Assembly: GCF_036038375.1 (NCBI RefSeq) | Contig: NZ_CP107935.1 | Location: 2,418,001-2,482,000, forward strand | Direction: 5' to 3' | DNA length: 64,000 nucleotides | Origin: Streptomyces sp. NBC_00414 | GTDB taxonomy: Bacteria; Actinomycetota; Actinomycetes; Streptomycetales; Streptomycetaceae | Part shown: piece by piece, positions 27,863 to 37,291 of the stretch | Position numbering within the stretch: position 1 is the stretch's first letter | How the letters are laid out: the number at the start of each line of letters is the position of its first letter | Program-made: the position numbers and the translations under genes | The notes under the pieces: generated by a model | What the model was told of the DNA's origin: nothing | Database searches by the model: none | Seen by the model: only the letters and a program-made list of their open reading frames with translations

Positions 27863-29278
27863 TCAGGCCTGCGCGGTGATCCGCGCGAGGCGCTGGGCCT
27901 CGTCCCGCGTGGAGCGGGCGATGGTGTCCTCGTCGACGTGCAGCAGCCGACCGTTCTCGACGACCTGCTCACCGTTGACGAAGGAGGCGGTGACCGGCGC
28001 CGCCGCGCCGAAGACGAGGGCGGTGACCGGGTCGGCGATCGACGCGTGGGCCAGGGTGTCCAGCTTCCACAGCACCAGGTCGGCGAGCTTGCCCGGTTCC
28101 AGGGAGCCGATCTCCGGTGCGCGGCCCAGGACCTGGGCCCCGCCGTACGTGCCGAGCCGCAGCGCCTGACGGGCGTTCAGGGCGGCCTCGCGGTGGGCTC
28201 CGAGGCGGTTGATGAGCAGTGCGTTGCGCAGTTCGGTGTGCAGTTCGCCGGACTCGTTGGACGCCGTGCCGTCGACGCCGAGGCCGACCGGGACGCCGGC
28301 CGCGAGCATGTCGGGGACGCGCGCGATTCCGGCCGCCAGGCGGGCGTTGGACGACGGGCAGTGGGCCACGCCCGTCTTCGTACGGGCGAACGCGGCGATG
28401 TCGGAGTCGTTCATGTGGACGCAGTGGGCCATCCACACGTCCTCGCCGAGCCAGCCCGTCGATTCGAAGTAGTCGGTCGGGCCCATGCCGAACAGCTCCT
28501 TGCAGAACTGCTCCTCCTCGATGGTCTCCGAGCCGTGGGTGTGCAGCCGCACGCCCTTGCGCCGGGCCAACTCGGCTCCCTGGCGCATGAGTTCGGTCGA
28601 CACGGAGAAGGGCGAGCAGGGGGCGACGGCCACCTGGGTCATGGCACCGAAGGAGGCGTCGTGGTGTTCGTCGACGGTGGCCTCGGTCGCGGCGAGGGCT
28701 CCTTCGAGGGTCTCTACGGCGAAGTCCGGGGGCAGCCCGCCGTCCTTCTCACTGCGGTCCATGGAACCGCGGGCCAGGGTGAAGCGGACGCCCATCTCGC
28801 GTGCGGCGCGGATGATCGAACCGGACAGGTCGCCGGAGCCCTGGGGGAAGACGTAGTGGTGGTCCATGGCGGTGGTGACTCCGCCGCGGGCCATCATGCC
28901 GAGGGAGCCCTGGGCCGCCGCGTACGTCATGCGCTCGTCGATGCGCGCCCAGGTCGGGTACAGGGCGACGAGCCAGTCGAAGAGGTTGTGGTCCGTGGCG
29001 AGGCCGCGGGTGATCCACTGGTAGAAGTGGTGGTGGGTGTTGACCAGGCCCGGGGTGACGAGGTGGCCGGTCGCGTCGATCCGGCGTACGACGTTCTCCA
29101 GGCCCTCGGGGGCCCTGCCCGCGCCGAGCGACTCGATGCGGTTGCCCGCCAGGACCAGGTGGCCCGACGTGTACTCGGTGTCGTCGGCGTCCACGGTCGC
29201 GATCGAACAGTTCTCGATGACGATGCGCCGGTCCGCCGCCGCGGTGTGTCCCGCCGCCGTGGTGCGTCCTTCTGCCAT
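27863..29278 (-). CDS. 8-oxoguanine deaminase-like amidohydrolase
   Basis: A 471-residue metal-dependent deaminase of the guanine/8-oxoguanine deaminase (TrzN/SsnA-like) group. Ligands: H-x-H in VNTHHHFYQW (about residue 81), His in RLHTHGSETIEEEQF, His in VWMAHCVHMND, and Asp in GLGVDGTASNESG. The ATG at 29278 has AAAGGGAC upstream. It sits between uricase and the NCS2 permease on the same strand, which suits purine salvage or breakdown. Plain guanine deaminase of this fold is less likely because those usually have a different HxH context. Confidence 0.85.
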   Translation of the reverse strand: MAEGRTTAAGHTAAADRRIVIENCSIATVDADDTEYTSGHLVLAGNRIESLGAGRAPEGLENVVRRIDATGHLVTPGLVNTHHHFYQWITRGLATDHNLFDWLVALYPTWARIDERMTYAAAQGSLGMMARGGVTTAMDHHYVFPQGSGDLSGSIIRAAREMGVRFTLARGSMDRSEKDGGLPPDFAVETLEGALAATEATVDEHHDASFGAMTQVAVAPCSPFSVSTELMRQGAELARRKGVRLHTHGSETIEEEQFCKELFGMGPTDYFESTGWLGEDVWMAHCVHMNDSDIAAFARTKTGVAHCPSSNARLAAGIARVPDMLAAGVPVGLGVDGTASNESGELHTELRNALLINRLGAHREAALNARQALRLGTYGGAQVLGRAPEIGSLEPGKLADLVLWKLDTLAHASIADPVTALVFGAAAPVTASFVNGEQVVENGRLLHVDEDTIARSTRDEAQRLARITAQA

Positions 29279-29392
29279 GGTGCGTCCCTTTCGCTGTCGG
29301 AAGTGGGCACGGCAGGACCCTGGGAGGTTTGAGTGCCGCGGCCCGGTGGACGGGCCGCGGGTGCCGAAATGGGTTGTCGGTGTGGCGAGTTG

Positions 29393-29432
29393 TTCCGAAC
29401 GGATGCGTCGGAAGCTTCCGAACGGATGCGTC
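29393..29432. repeat. 17-base direct repeat at the uricase stop
   Basis: TTCCGAACGGATGCGTC occurs at 29393-29409 and 29416-29432, the second copy running into the uricase stop codon. The junction makes a perfect palindrome, CGGAAGCTTCCG (29409-29420). It lies upstream of the deaminase gene and may mark a local duplication or a regulator site. Confidence 0.6.
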
Positions 29433-30378
29433 AGAGGCTGGTGAGGTCCACCGGTATGAGCGCCTCGCAGCCGTCCCGCAGGATCGTGGCCTCGATCAGG
29501 CCGTACGGCCGGTCGGCGGCGAAGTACACCTCGTTGTCGTTCTTCAGGCCGAAGGGCTCCAGGTCGACTAGGAAGTGGTGCTTGTTCGGCAGCGAGAAGC
29601 GGACCTCGTCGATCTCACCGCGGTTCTCGATGATCCGCGCGCCCATCTGGTAGAGGGTCTGCTGCAGCGACAGTGAGTACGTCTGTGCGAAGGCCTGGAG
29701 CATGTGGCCGCGCACCTGCTCGTAGGACTTCTCCCAGTCGGGCATCCGCTGCTCGTCGTCGGTCCAGTTGAACCGCCAGCGGGCGGAGACCTCGGTGGCG
29801 AGGATGCGGTCGTACGCCTCTTTCAGCGTCGTGTACTTGTCCTTGACGTAACCCCAGAACTCGGAGTTCGTCGAGTTCATCACGACCAGGTCCTTGAGGC
29901 CGGAGACGACCTCCCACGAGGAGCCGTCGTAGGTGATCTGCGTGACGCGGGTCTCCTGGCCCTTGCGGGCGAAGGAGTGCCTGGCCTCCTCGGCGCCGAC
30001 GGGCAGCGGGTCGGCCCCGGAGGCTTCGATGCGCTCCCAGGAGTACTCCTCGATGCGGATCCGCGCCTGCCCTATCGGCTCCTGCGAGGTCACGAAGTGC
30101 CGGGCGAGGTGGATGCCGAACTGCTCGGCGGATTCGATGCCGTGCTCCTTGGCGAAGGCGTACACCGTGTTCTTGGTGGTGTCCGTCGGCAGGACGTTCG
30201 CGTTGGAGCCCGAGTAGTGGACCTCCTCCATGTCACCGCTGAGGGCGACGGAGACGTTCAGGTCCTTGATGTGGTGGGTGGCGCCGTCCCTGGTGATCCG
30301 GACGACGCGGTTCTCGGCCTTGCCGTACTGGTTCTGGGCCAGCACCGCCGGGCGGGCAGGACGGGAAGTGGAGGTCAT
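29431..30378 (-). CDS. uox: Uricase (urate oxidase)
   Basis: Oxidises urate to 5-hydroxyisourate using O2 and no cofactor; 315 residues, normal length. YGKAENRVVRI carries the catalytic Lys and LPTDTTKNTVYAFAKEH the catalytic Thr; SFARKGQETRVTQI and LPNKHHFLVDLEPF are family signatures. The ATG at 30378 has GAGGGAG in the end of uraH, five bases upstream. Third gene of the uraD-uraH-uricase operon, which covers the three steps from urate to S-allantoin. Confidence 0.96.
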   Translation of the reverse strand: MTSTSRPARPAVLAQNQYGKAENRVVRITRDGATHHIKDLNVSVALSGDMEEVHYSGSNANVLPTDTTKNTVYAFAKEHGIESAEQFGIHLARHFVTSQEPIGQARIRIEEYSWERIEASGADPLPVGAEEARHSFARKGQETRVTQITYDGSSWEVVSGLKDLVVMNSTNSEFWGYVKDKYTTLKEAYDRILATEVSARWRFNWTDDEQRMPDWEKSYEQVRGHMLQAFAQTYSLSLQQTLYQMGARIIENRGEIDEVRFSLPNKHHFLVDLEPFGLKNDNEVYFAADRPYGLIEATILRDGCEALIPVDLTSL

Positions 30379-30383
30379 GTCTG

Positions 30384-30878
30384 CTAGCTCCCTCGGTAAA
30401 CGGAGTAGCCGAACGGGTTGAGCAGCAGCGGTACGTGATAGTGCTCCCCCGGATTGACGGCGAACGTGATCGCCACCTCGGGGAAGAACACCTGTGCGGC
30501 ACCGCTGTCCCGGTTCGCGGGGGCGTCCTGCTGCGCCTCGGCTTGCTTGTTCTCTGACGTGCTCTCGGACTCGTCGACAGCGGACTCGTCGCGCTCGGAC
30601 TTGTCGCGCTCGGACTTGTTCTCGAAGTACGCCTCGACGGCGAAGTCGAGCCGTACGTGTGTGGTGCCCTGCGGCAGGGCCGGCAGGTCCTTGCACCGGC
30701 CGTCCCCGTCGGTCGCGGAGGCGCCGAGTGCCTGCCAGTCCGCGTCACGGCCGCCGCGGGCCGCGAGCCGGACGGCGACCTCCCCGGCGGGGCGGCCGAC
30801 GCTGGTGTCCAGGATGTGGGTGGACACCGAAGCGACCGGAGCGGCGGGAGTGACGGAAGCGGTGGTCTCGGTGCTCAT
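30384..30878 (-). CDS. uraH: 5-hydroxyisourate hydrolase with an acidic/charged insertion
   Basis: Transthyretin-like enzyme converting 5-hydroxyisourate to OHCU. The N-terminal catalytic His is in STHILDTSVGRPA (H21), the middle Arg region in TTHVRLDFAVEAYF, and the end is the family YRGS. At 164 residues it is longer than the usual 110-135. Residues 86-127 are a charged, low-complexity insertion (SERDKSERDE, DESESTSENK) between the strands YF and VFFPEV, encoded partly by tandem repeats at 30498-30623. The ATG overlaps the uraD stop (ATGA). All recognised active-site segments are intact, so it is probably functional. Confidence 0.93.
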   Translation of the reverse strand: MSTETTASVTPAAPVASVSTHILDTSVGRPAGEVAVRLAARGGRDADWQALGASATDGDGRCKDLPALPQGTTHVRLDFAVEAYFENKSERDKSERDESAVDESESTSENKQAEAQQDAPANRDSGAAQVFFPEVAITFAVNPGEHYHVPLLLNPFGYSVYRGS

Positions 30879-31405
30879 GCGGGTGCGTCCTCTTCGGCGG
30901 ATGGAGCGACGAGTGGGGCGAGCCGGATACGGTTGATCTTGCCCAGTTCGGCGCGCACGATCTCGCGCTCCTGGCCGGGCGTGTTCTCGATCCGCTCCTT
31001 GAGGGCGTCGCGCATCTGCTCGCCGGTGAGGCCGGTGGCGCAGATCAGGAAGACATGGCCGAACCTCTCCTGGTACGCCAGGTTCAGTTCCAGCATCTCC
31101 GCCCTGAGTTCGTCGGAGGCGCCGGCCATGCCGCGCTGCTCGCGGGAGGAGGTCGGGTCGCCCGGCTTCGGACGTCCGATCGGCGGGTGTCCGGCCATCG
31201 CCTCCGCCAGGTCGGCGGCGGTCAGATCGGCCATGGCGGCGTCGCTCTGCGCGAGGAGGTCGTCCCCGGTGGCGTACGGACGCCGGGTGAGCAGCCGGTG
31301 CGCCCACGTCGCCGAGGCGCACAGCTCGTGGAGGGCGGCGCGGGCCGCGGGTTCCTCCAGGGCGTTGAACCGGGCGAGACCGCCAGGTGTCGTACTCGAC
31401 GTCAC
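30875..31405 (-). CDS. uraD: OHCU decarboxylase
   Basis: Decarboxylates 2-oxo-4-hydroxy-4-carboxy-5-ureidoimidazoline to S-allantoin; 176 residues. The catalytic His is in MAGHPPIGRP, and SREQRGMAG and FGHVFLICATG are the other conserved blocks. The GTG at 31405 is chosen because GGAGG lies six bases upstream; the open frame reaches 31468. First gene of the urate operon. The region 31406-31552 upstream holds the second-motif dyad at 31470. Confidence 0.94.
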   Translation of the reverse strand: MTSSTTPGGLARFNALEEPAARAALHELCASATWAHRLLTRRPYATGDDLLAQSDAAMADLTAADLAEAMAGHPPIGRPKPGDPTSSREQRGMAGASDELRAEMLELNLAYQERFGHVFLICATGLTGEQMRDALKERIENTPGQEREIVRAELGKINRIRLAPLVAPSAEEDAPA

Positions 31406-31469
31406 GGGAAGCCTCCGTGGCCTTGTGCTGGACGGGCTGCGGCCAGCTAACGCCCTCGGAAACTTCACG

Positions 31470-31486
31470 TCAACACTTTGTTGAAA
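31470..31486. promoter_or_regulatory. GTCAAC-N5-GTTGAA dyad upstream of uraD
   Basis: Aligns with 8580-8596 and 10931-10947, about 65 bases from the uraD start. A weak TTCC-N7 half-element (TTCCGGGTAACGAAG) follows at 31489, with only one good arm. Confidence 0.5.
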
Positions 31487-31552
31487 ATTCCGGGTAACGA
31501 AGGCGCCCTCCAGTCAGGCACCCCGCTCCCACCCCAAGCACCCTTCCCCAGC

Positions 31553-31921
31553 TCAGGCGTCCTTCTCTCGGTTCAGGTAGTTGTAGACGGTGAACCGGCT
31601 GACGCCGAGCGCGCTCGCGACGGTCTCCACGCCGTGCCGCACGGAGAAGGCTCCGCGCGCCTCAAGTATCCGTACGACCTCCTGCTTGGCCTTGCGGTCC
31701 AGTTCGGCCAGGGGCTTGCCTCGCTTGCGCTCCAGGGCGGCCAGGATGTGGTCCAGCGAGTCGGCGAGCTGCGGCAGACGGACGGCCACGACGTCCACGC
31801 CCTCCCAGGAGAGCACCACGTCGTCGGGTCCGGCCTGGTCGGCCGGCAGCATCTCGGCACCCATGGCGTCGACCAGCGGCTTGACCGCCGAGACGAAGGG
31901 GTCGTCCGCGGACCGGGTCAC
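31553..31921 (-). CDS. Short HTH_22 (YheO/DauR-type) regulator
   Basis: A 122-residue protein. The C-terminal 60 residues (KAKQEVVRILEARGAFSVRHGVETVASALGVSRFTVYNYLNRE) are the HTH_22 helix-turn-helix of the YheO/DauR family. The N-terminal part is much shorter than the usual PAS-like sensor of that family, so the sensor is truncated or replaced. The GTG at 31921 overlaps the stop of the 83-residue gene upstream (GTGA). Placed between uraD and hyi, it is a candidate second regulator of purine catabolism. Confidence 0.8.
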   Translation of the reverse strand: MTRSADDPFVSAVKPLVDAMGAEMLPADQAGPDDVVLSWEGVDVVAVRLPQLADSLDHILAALERKRGKPLAELDRKAKQEVVRILEARGAFSVRHGVETVASALGVSRFTVYNYLNREKDA

Positions 31922-32169
31922 CTGCCGTCCTCCCCGATCACGTTGACCTGCAACGAGACCCGGGTGGCGCCCGCGTCCAGGGCCTTGCGCAGCAGCGCGT
32001 CGACCGCGGTGAGCACCGAATCCGCCCCGCCTTCGGCGGTGTTGCCGAACGGACCGACGTCCACCGAGTCCAGCTCGGCCGCCTCGATGACCTCGCGAGC
32101 GACCAGCGCGTGCGGCGGCGCCTCGTCGAGGTCGAAGGGTTCGGTCGTGAACTCCACTCTCAGTCGCAC
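31918..32169 (-). CDS. Small protein, 83 residues, function unknown
   Basis: MRLRVEFTTEPFDLDEAPPH... ending ATRVSLQVNVIGEDGR: two likely beta strands at the ends with a helix between (SVLTAVDALLRKALDAGA), a compact ferredoxin-like pattern reminiscent of small MTH1187/thiamine-binding folds, but I cannot assign it. GTG start at 32169 with a G-rich site upstream. It is translationally coupled by a four-base overlap to the HTH_22 regulator and may be its ligand-sensing partner. Confidence 0.72.
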   Translation of the reverse strand: MRLRVEFTTEPFDLDEAPPHALVAREVIEAAELDSVDVGPFGNTAEGGADSVLTAVDALLRKALDAGATRVSLQVNVIGEDGR

Positions 32170-32365
32170 TGTGCCCCCATGGCATCACTTCGGCCCGTAT
32201 CTCCCGGCGGCGCCGGCCCGGCCGACCGCAGAGCGACCCTAGCCCAACCGGGATCCGCCCCGACGGGGACACATGTGGAGCGGTTCGCGGGCGCGGCCCG
32301 CCTGTGACAAGTGGCCGTTTTCCCCGCCGCCCCCTCTTGACAAGGTTCCGCCACCCAGGCAGCCT

Positions 32366-32401
32366 TTCCATCAAGCAGAAAAGAACTTCCGCAATACGGA
32401 A
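32366..32401. promoter_or_regulatory. Paired operator (21-base spacing) upstream of hyi
   Basis: TTCCATCAAGCAGAA (32366-32380) and TTCCGCAATACGGAA (32387-32401) start 21 bases apart. The second is identical to the perfect site at gcl (37091-37105). The hyi ATG is at 32496. Confidence 0.7.
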
Positions 32402-32410
32402 TCACCGGAA

Positions 32411-32446
32411 CTGCTGAAAGTGCTGAAAGTGCTGAAAGTGCTGGAC
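32411..32446. repeat. Nonamer tandem repeat in the hyi leader
   Basis: Four units of the GTGCTGAAA type followed by two GGACCAGCC-like units lie between the operator pair and the hyi ribosome binding site, in what should be the untranslated leader. Confidence 0.75.
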
Positions 32447-32495
32447 CAGCCGGACCAGCCGGAACCACTCGACACGGAAGGGAGCGCCGACCCAC

Positions 32496-33362
32496 ATGCC
32501 CGGTTTCTCGATGGATGCAGCCGCAGAGCAGCGCTTCAACGTCAACCTGTCGATCCTCTTCACCGAGCTCCCGCTCCTGGAGCGCCCCGCGGCCGCCGCC
32601 GCGGCGGGCTTCACCGCGGTCGAGCTCTGGTGGCCCTGGACCGACACCCCCACTCCCGAGCGCGCGGAGCTCGACGCCCTGAAGAAGGCGATCGAGGACG
32701 CCGGGGTACGGCTCACGGGCCTGAACTTCTACGCCGGGCAGCTGCCGGGCCCGGACCGGGGCGCGCTGTCGATCCCCGGCGAGGAGTCCGAGCGGTTCCG
32801 CGCGAACATCGACGTGGCCGCGGACTTCGCGCGGTCGCTGGGGTGCACGGCTCTCAACGCCCTGTACGGCAACCGCGTCGAGGGCGTCGAGCCGGCCGAG
32901 CAGGACGAACTCGCCCTGCAGAACCTCGTACTGGCGGCCCGCGCGGCCGACCGCGTCGGCGCGGTCCTGTTGATCGAGACGCTCAACAAGCCGGAGTCGC
33001 CGCTCTATCCGCTGGTGACCGCCGAGGCCGGGATCGCCGTCGTCGACCGGGTCAACGAGGCGACGGGACTGGGCAACGCCCGGTTCCTGATGGACCTCTA
33101 CCACCTGTCCATGAACGGCGAGGACCTGCCGTCGGTGATCGAGCGGTACGCGGCCAGGACCGGCCACGTCCAGATCGCCGACAACCCGGGCCGTGGCGCC
33201 CCCGGCACCGGCTCGCTCCCCCTGGCGGACCTGCTCGGCCTGCTGCGCAAGCAGGGTTACGAGGGCTGGGTCGGCCTGGAGTACAAGCCGGGCGACCGGC
33301 CGAGCGCGGAGGCCTTCGATTGGCTCCCGCGCGAGGCCCGCGCCGCCCGCATCGCGCGCTGA
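32496..33362 (+). CDS. hyi: Hydroxypyruvate isomerase
   Basis: A 288-residue TIM-barrel isomerase (AP endonuclease family 2) interconverting hydroxypyruvate and tartronate semialdehyde. Landmarks: FNVNLSILFTELPLLERP, FTAVELWWPW, LNFYAGQLPGPDRG, LLIETLNKPESP (catalytic Glu), FLMDLYHLSMNGED, HVQIADNPGRGAPGTG and GLEYKPG (second Glu). AAGGGAG lies upstream of the ATG. First gene of an operon with the reductase at 33467, behind a paired operator. Confidence 0.94.
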   Translation: MPGFSMDAAAEQRFNVNLSILFTELPLLERPAAAAAAGFTAVELWWPWTDTPTPERAELDALKKAIEDAGVRLTGLNFYAGQLPGPDRGALSIPGEESERFRANIDVAADFARSLGCTALNALYGNRVEGVEPAEQDELALQNLVLAARAADRVGAVLLIETLNKPESPLYPLVTAEAGIAVVDRVNEATGLGNARFLMDLYHLSMNGEDLPSVIERYAARTGHVQIADNPGRGAPGTGSLPLADLLGLLRKQGYEGWVGLEYKPGDRPSAEAFDWLPREARAARIAR

Positions 33363-33466
33363 GCGGCAACTCCCGGACATAGCAGCGCAGTTGGTCCAGC
33401 ACAGCGTTGGACCGGCACGGCAGTCGACGTAGCACAGCAGTCAGCAGTCAGAGAGGCATCCTCACC

Positions 33467-34381
33467 ATGAGCAACCTTGCCGACAGTTCCCACGCGTCCC
33501 GTCCGACGATCGCCTGGATCGGCCTCGGCATCATGGGCTCCCCCATGTCGGAGAACCTGATCAAGGCCGGATACGACGTCACCGGGTTCACCCTGGAGCA
33601 GGACAAGCTGGACCGCCTGACCGCCGCGGGCGGCACCGCGGCCGGCTCGATCGCCGAGGCCGTCCGGGACGCCGACGTCGTGATCACGATGGTGCCCGCC
33701 TCCCCGCAGGTCGAGGCCATCGCGTACGGGCCCGACGGCATCCTGGAGAACGCGAGGTCCGGCGCGCTCCTCATCGACATGTCCTCCATCACCCCGCAGA
33801 CCTCCGTGGACCTGGCGAAGGCGGCCAAGGACAAGGGCATCCGGGCCCTGGACGCCCCGGTGTCCGGTGGCGAGGCGGGCGCCGTCGAGGCCGTGCTGTC
33901 CATCATGGTCGGCGGCGAGCAGGCCGACTTCGACCAGGCCGAGCCGATCTTCGAAGCGCTGGGGAAGACCATCGTGCTGTGCGGTCCGCACGGCTCCGGC
34001 CAGACCGTGAAGGCCGCCAACCAGCTGATCGTCGCCGTGAACATCCAGGCGTGCGCCGAGGCCGTGGTCTTCCTGGAGAAGTCGGGCGTCGACCTGAAGG
34101 CGGCCCTCGACGTACTGAACGGCGGTCTCGCCGGCTCGACCGTGCTGACCCGCAAGAAGGACAACTTCCTGAACCGCGACTTCAAGCCGGGGTTCCGGAT
34201 CGACCTCCACCACAAGGACATGGGCATCGTCACGGACGCCGCCCGCAATGTGGGCGCCGCCCTGCCCGTCGGCGCCGTGGTCGCCCAGCTCGTCGCCTCC
34301 TTGCGCACGCAGGGCGACGGCGGCCTGGACCACTCCGCGCTGCTGCGCGCGGTCGAGCGCCTCTCCGGCGCGCGGGTCTGA
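33467..34381 (+). CDS. glxR: Tartronate semialdehyde reductase (2-hydroxy-3-oxopropionate reductase)
   Basis: A 304-residue beta-hydroxyacid dehydrogenase making D-glycerate. The Rossmann motif IGLGIMGSPMSENL, the substrate-binding DAPVSGGEAGA, the catalytic Lys in GQTVKAANQLIV and the C-terminal KDMGIVTDAA are all present. I start at the ATG at 33467 (MSNLADSS), preceded by GAGAGG; the frame opens earlier at 33407. It lies 104 bases after hyi and completes the glycerate branch with gcl. Confidence 0.95.
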   Translation: MSNLADSSHASRPTIAWIGLGIMGSPMSENLIKAGYDVTGFTLEQDKLDRLTAAGGTAAGSIAEAVRDADVVITMVPASPQVEAIAYGPDGILENARSGALLIDMSSITPQTSVDLAKAAKDKGIRALDAPVSGGEAGAVEAVLSIMVGGEQADFDQAEPIFEALGKTIVLCGPHGSGQTVKAANQLIVAVNIQACAEAVVFLEKSGVDLKAALDVLNGGLAGSTVLTRKKDNFLNRDFKPGFRIDLHHKDMGIVTDAARNVGAALPVGAVVAQLVASLRTQGDGGLDHSALLRAVERLSGARV

Positions 34382-34751
34382 CCCGCCCGCCCCCACAGAC
34401 CCGGGCGGCGCCGGCGCTGACACCTGTCCTGTCGCGCCCAAGCGGCGGCGCCGCCCGGCACCACACATGAGGACGAGGTACGCGACCCACAGACTGCGGC
34501 CGGTGTCTGACGGGAGGTCGGACGCCGGACGCACCGCCCGCGAGGACCGTGGACCCGGATGAGGGGTAGTCCACGGAACGAGCGGGCAAGGCGAGGACCG
34601 CGGCGGTGCGCACGCCAGTGCGGTGGTGAAGGCCCCGAGGCCCCCTTCTCGACATGAGGGGAGGGAAGCCCCGGAACCGTCGCGCCGCCGCGGTCCCGGC
34701 CGAGAACCGAAGACCGGCCGAGAGCCGAAGACCGATTGCGCCGAAGACCAG

Positions 34752-34787
34752 GAGCGCCGAGTACGGACAGTCCCGTACTCGGCGCTC
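34752..34787. terminator. Strong hairpin with 15-base arms
   Basis: GAGCGCCGAGTACGG (34752-34766) and CCGTACTCGGCGCTC (34773-34787) are perfectly complementary around a six-base loop. It lies 370 bases past the reductase stop. It may end that transcript or be part of a small RNA. Confidence 0.5.
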
Positions 34788-34913
34788 TTCGCCGTGCGTA
34801 CGTCCGCGGGAGTACGTCTGTGGGCGTACCCCCGCTACGGAACCCTCAAATCAACCTCTGAACATGGCCTCCAGGGCTTCAACTCACCGTGGCGTTGGGC
34901 ACATTCTCAGGAC

Positions 34914-34944
34914 AGGGCCCGCCGGCACGGGGGCGGCGGGCCCT
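34914..34944 (+). terminator. Hairpin ahead of the 52-codon gene
   Basis: AGGGCCCGCCG and CGGCGGGCCCT form perfect arms around nine bases, followed by TTAC. It probably ends upstream transcription before the small gene at 34992. Confidence 0.5.
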
Positions 34945-34991
34945 TTACGGGGTACACACCGCGGGCTGGACCAGAAACGGGGGTGGGACGC

Positions 34992-35150
34992 ATGGGCAGC
35001 CGGTTGAGGCTTCGGTACGAGCCGTACGCGGCGCTGTCGCGGGGCGGGCCTCCTGCCGCGGTGACGTTCACCCCACCCGACGTACCGCTCGGGGGGAAGC
35101 ACGGGGGCGCCGGGTTCGGCTCGGGTCGCGGCGGGGGCGGCCGGGACTGA
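34992..35150 (+). CDS. Possible small protein, 52 residues
   Basis: ATG at 34992 has GGTGGG upstream; the protein starts MGSRLRLRYEPYAALSRGG and ends in a Gly/Arg-rich tail. It is flanked by hairpins at 34914-34944 and 35160-35193, which suggests an independent unit. No family is recognised. Confidence 0.4.
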   Translation: MGSRLRLRYEPYAALSRGGPPAAVTFTPPDVPLGGKHGGAGFGSGRGGGGRD

Positions 35151-35159
35151 ACACGGCGC

Positions 35160-35193
35160 GAGGCCCCGTCCTGATGACTCAGGACGGGGCCTC
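35160..35193. terminator. Hairpin between the small gene and gcl
   Basis: GAGGCCCCGTCCT and AGGACGGGGCCTC are perfect 13-base arms around eight bases, nine bases after the small gene stop and 50 bases beyond the gcl stop on the other strand. Probably bidirectional. Confidence 0.75.
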
Positions 35194-35243
35194 GGCTTGT
35201 CGGTGTCGGTGTCGGTTCGGCGGGGTCTGTTCGGCGGGGTCGG

Positions 35244-37028
<1,785 letters not shown>

Positions 37029-37090
37029 TGCGTACTCCTGCTTCGGCCGTCGGATTCGGGCTCCCGTCGCGCCCCGCGGGAAGCTTCAAA

Positions 37091-37126
37091 TTCCGCAATA
37101 CGGAAACTAACTTCTACTATCTGGAA
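37091..37126. promoter_or_regulatory. Paired operator (21-base spacing) upstream of gcl
   Basis: TTCCGCAATACGGAA (37091-37105) and TTCTACTATCTGGAA (37112-37126; TTCCAGATAGTAGAA on the other strand) start 21 bases apart, 63 bases from the gcl start. The first is identical to the hyi site. Confidence 0.7.
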
Positions 37127-37291
37127 GCAATGTAGGTGCGGGGCCGAAGGGCGTCAAGAGCGGGAGGCGGGCCCGGGGCGGAGGAATTGGCACGGGGTCT
37201 CCGATCGATTCCCTGCCGGAGGGCGCAGTTCCGGAGGACGATGGAGAGGCGGTCCCCCCGCTGTGTCGTGTCACGTGTTGTGGAGAGGGTC

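Larger units (their letters stand above)
34382..34991. other. Gene-poor interval with hairpins and short repeats
   Basis: No convincing gene. It contains two copies of an 18-base unit (GGCCGAGARCCGAAGACC) near 34699-34735, a hairpin with 15-base arms at 34753-34787, and a second hairpin at 34914-34944. Three small frames (starting 34467, 34560 and 34654) follow one another through ATGA overlaps, but their composition is not clearly protein. Confidence 0.5.

Noticed and set aside
34467..34990. Chain of three small frames linked by ATGA
   Set aside because: Composition is Arg/Pro-rich, a hairpin lies inside the third frame, and no ribosome binding site is clear. Reported only as an interval, not as genes.
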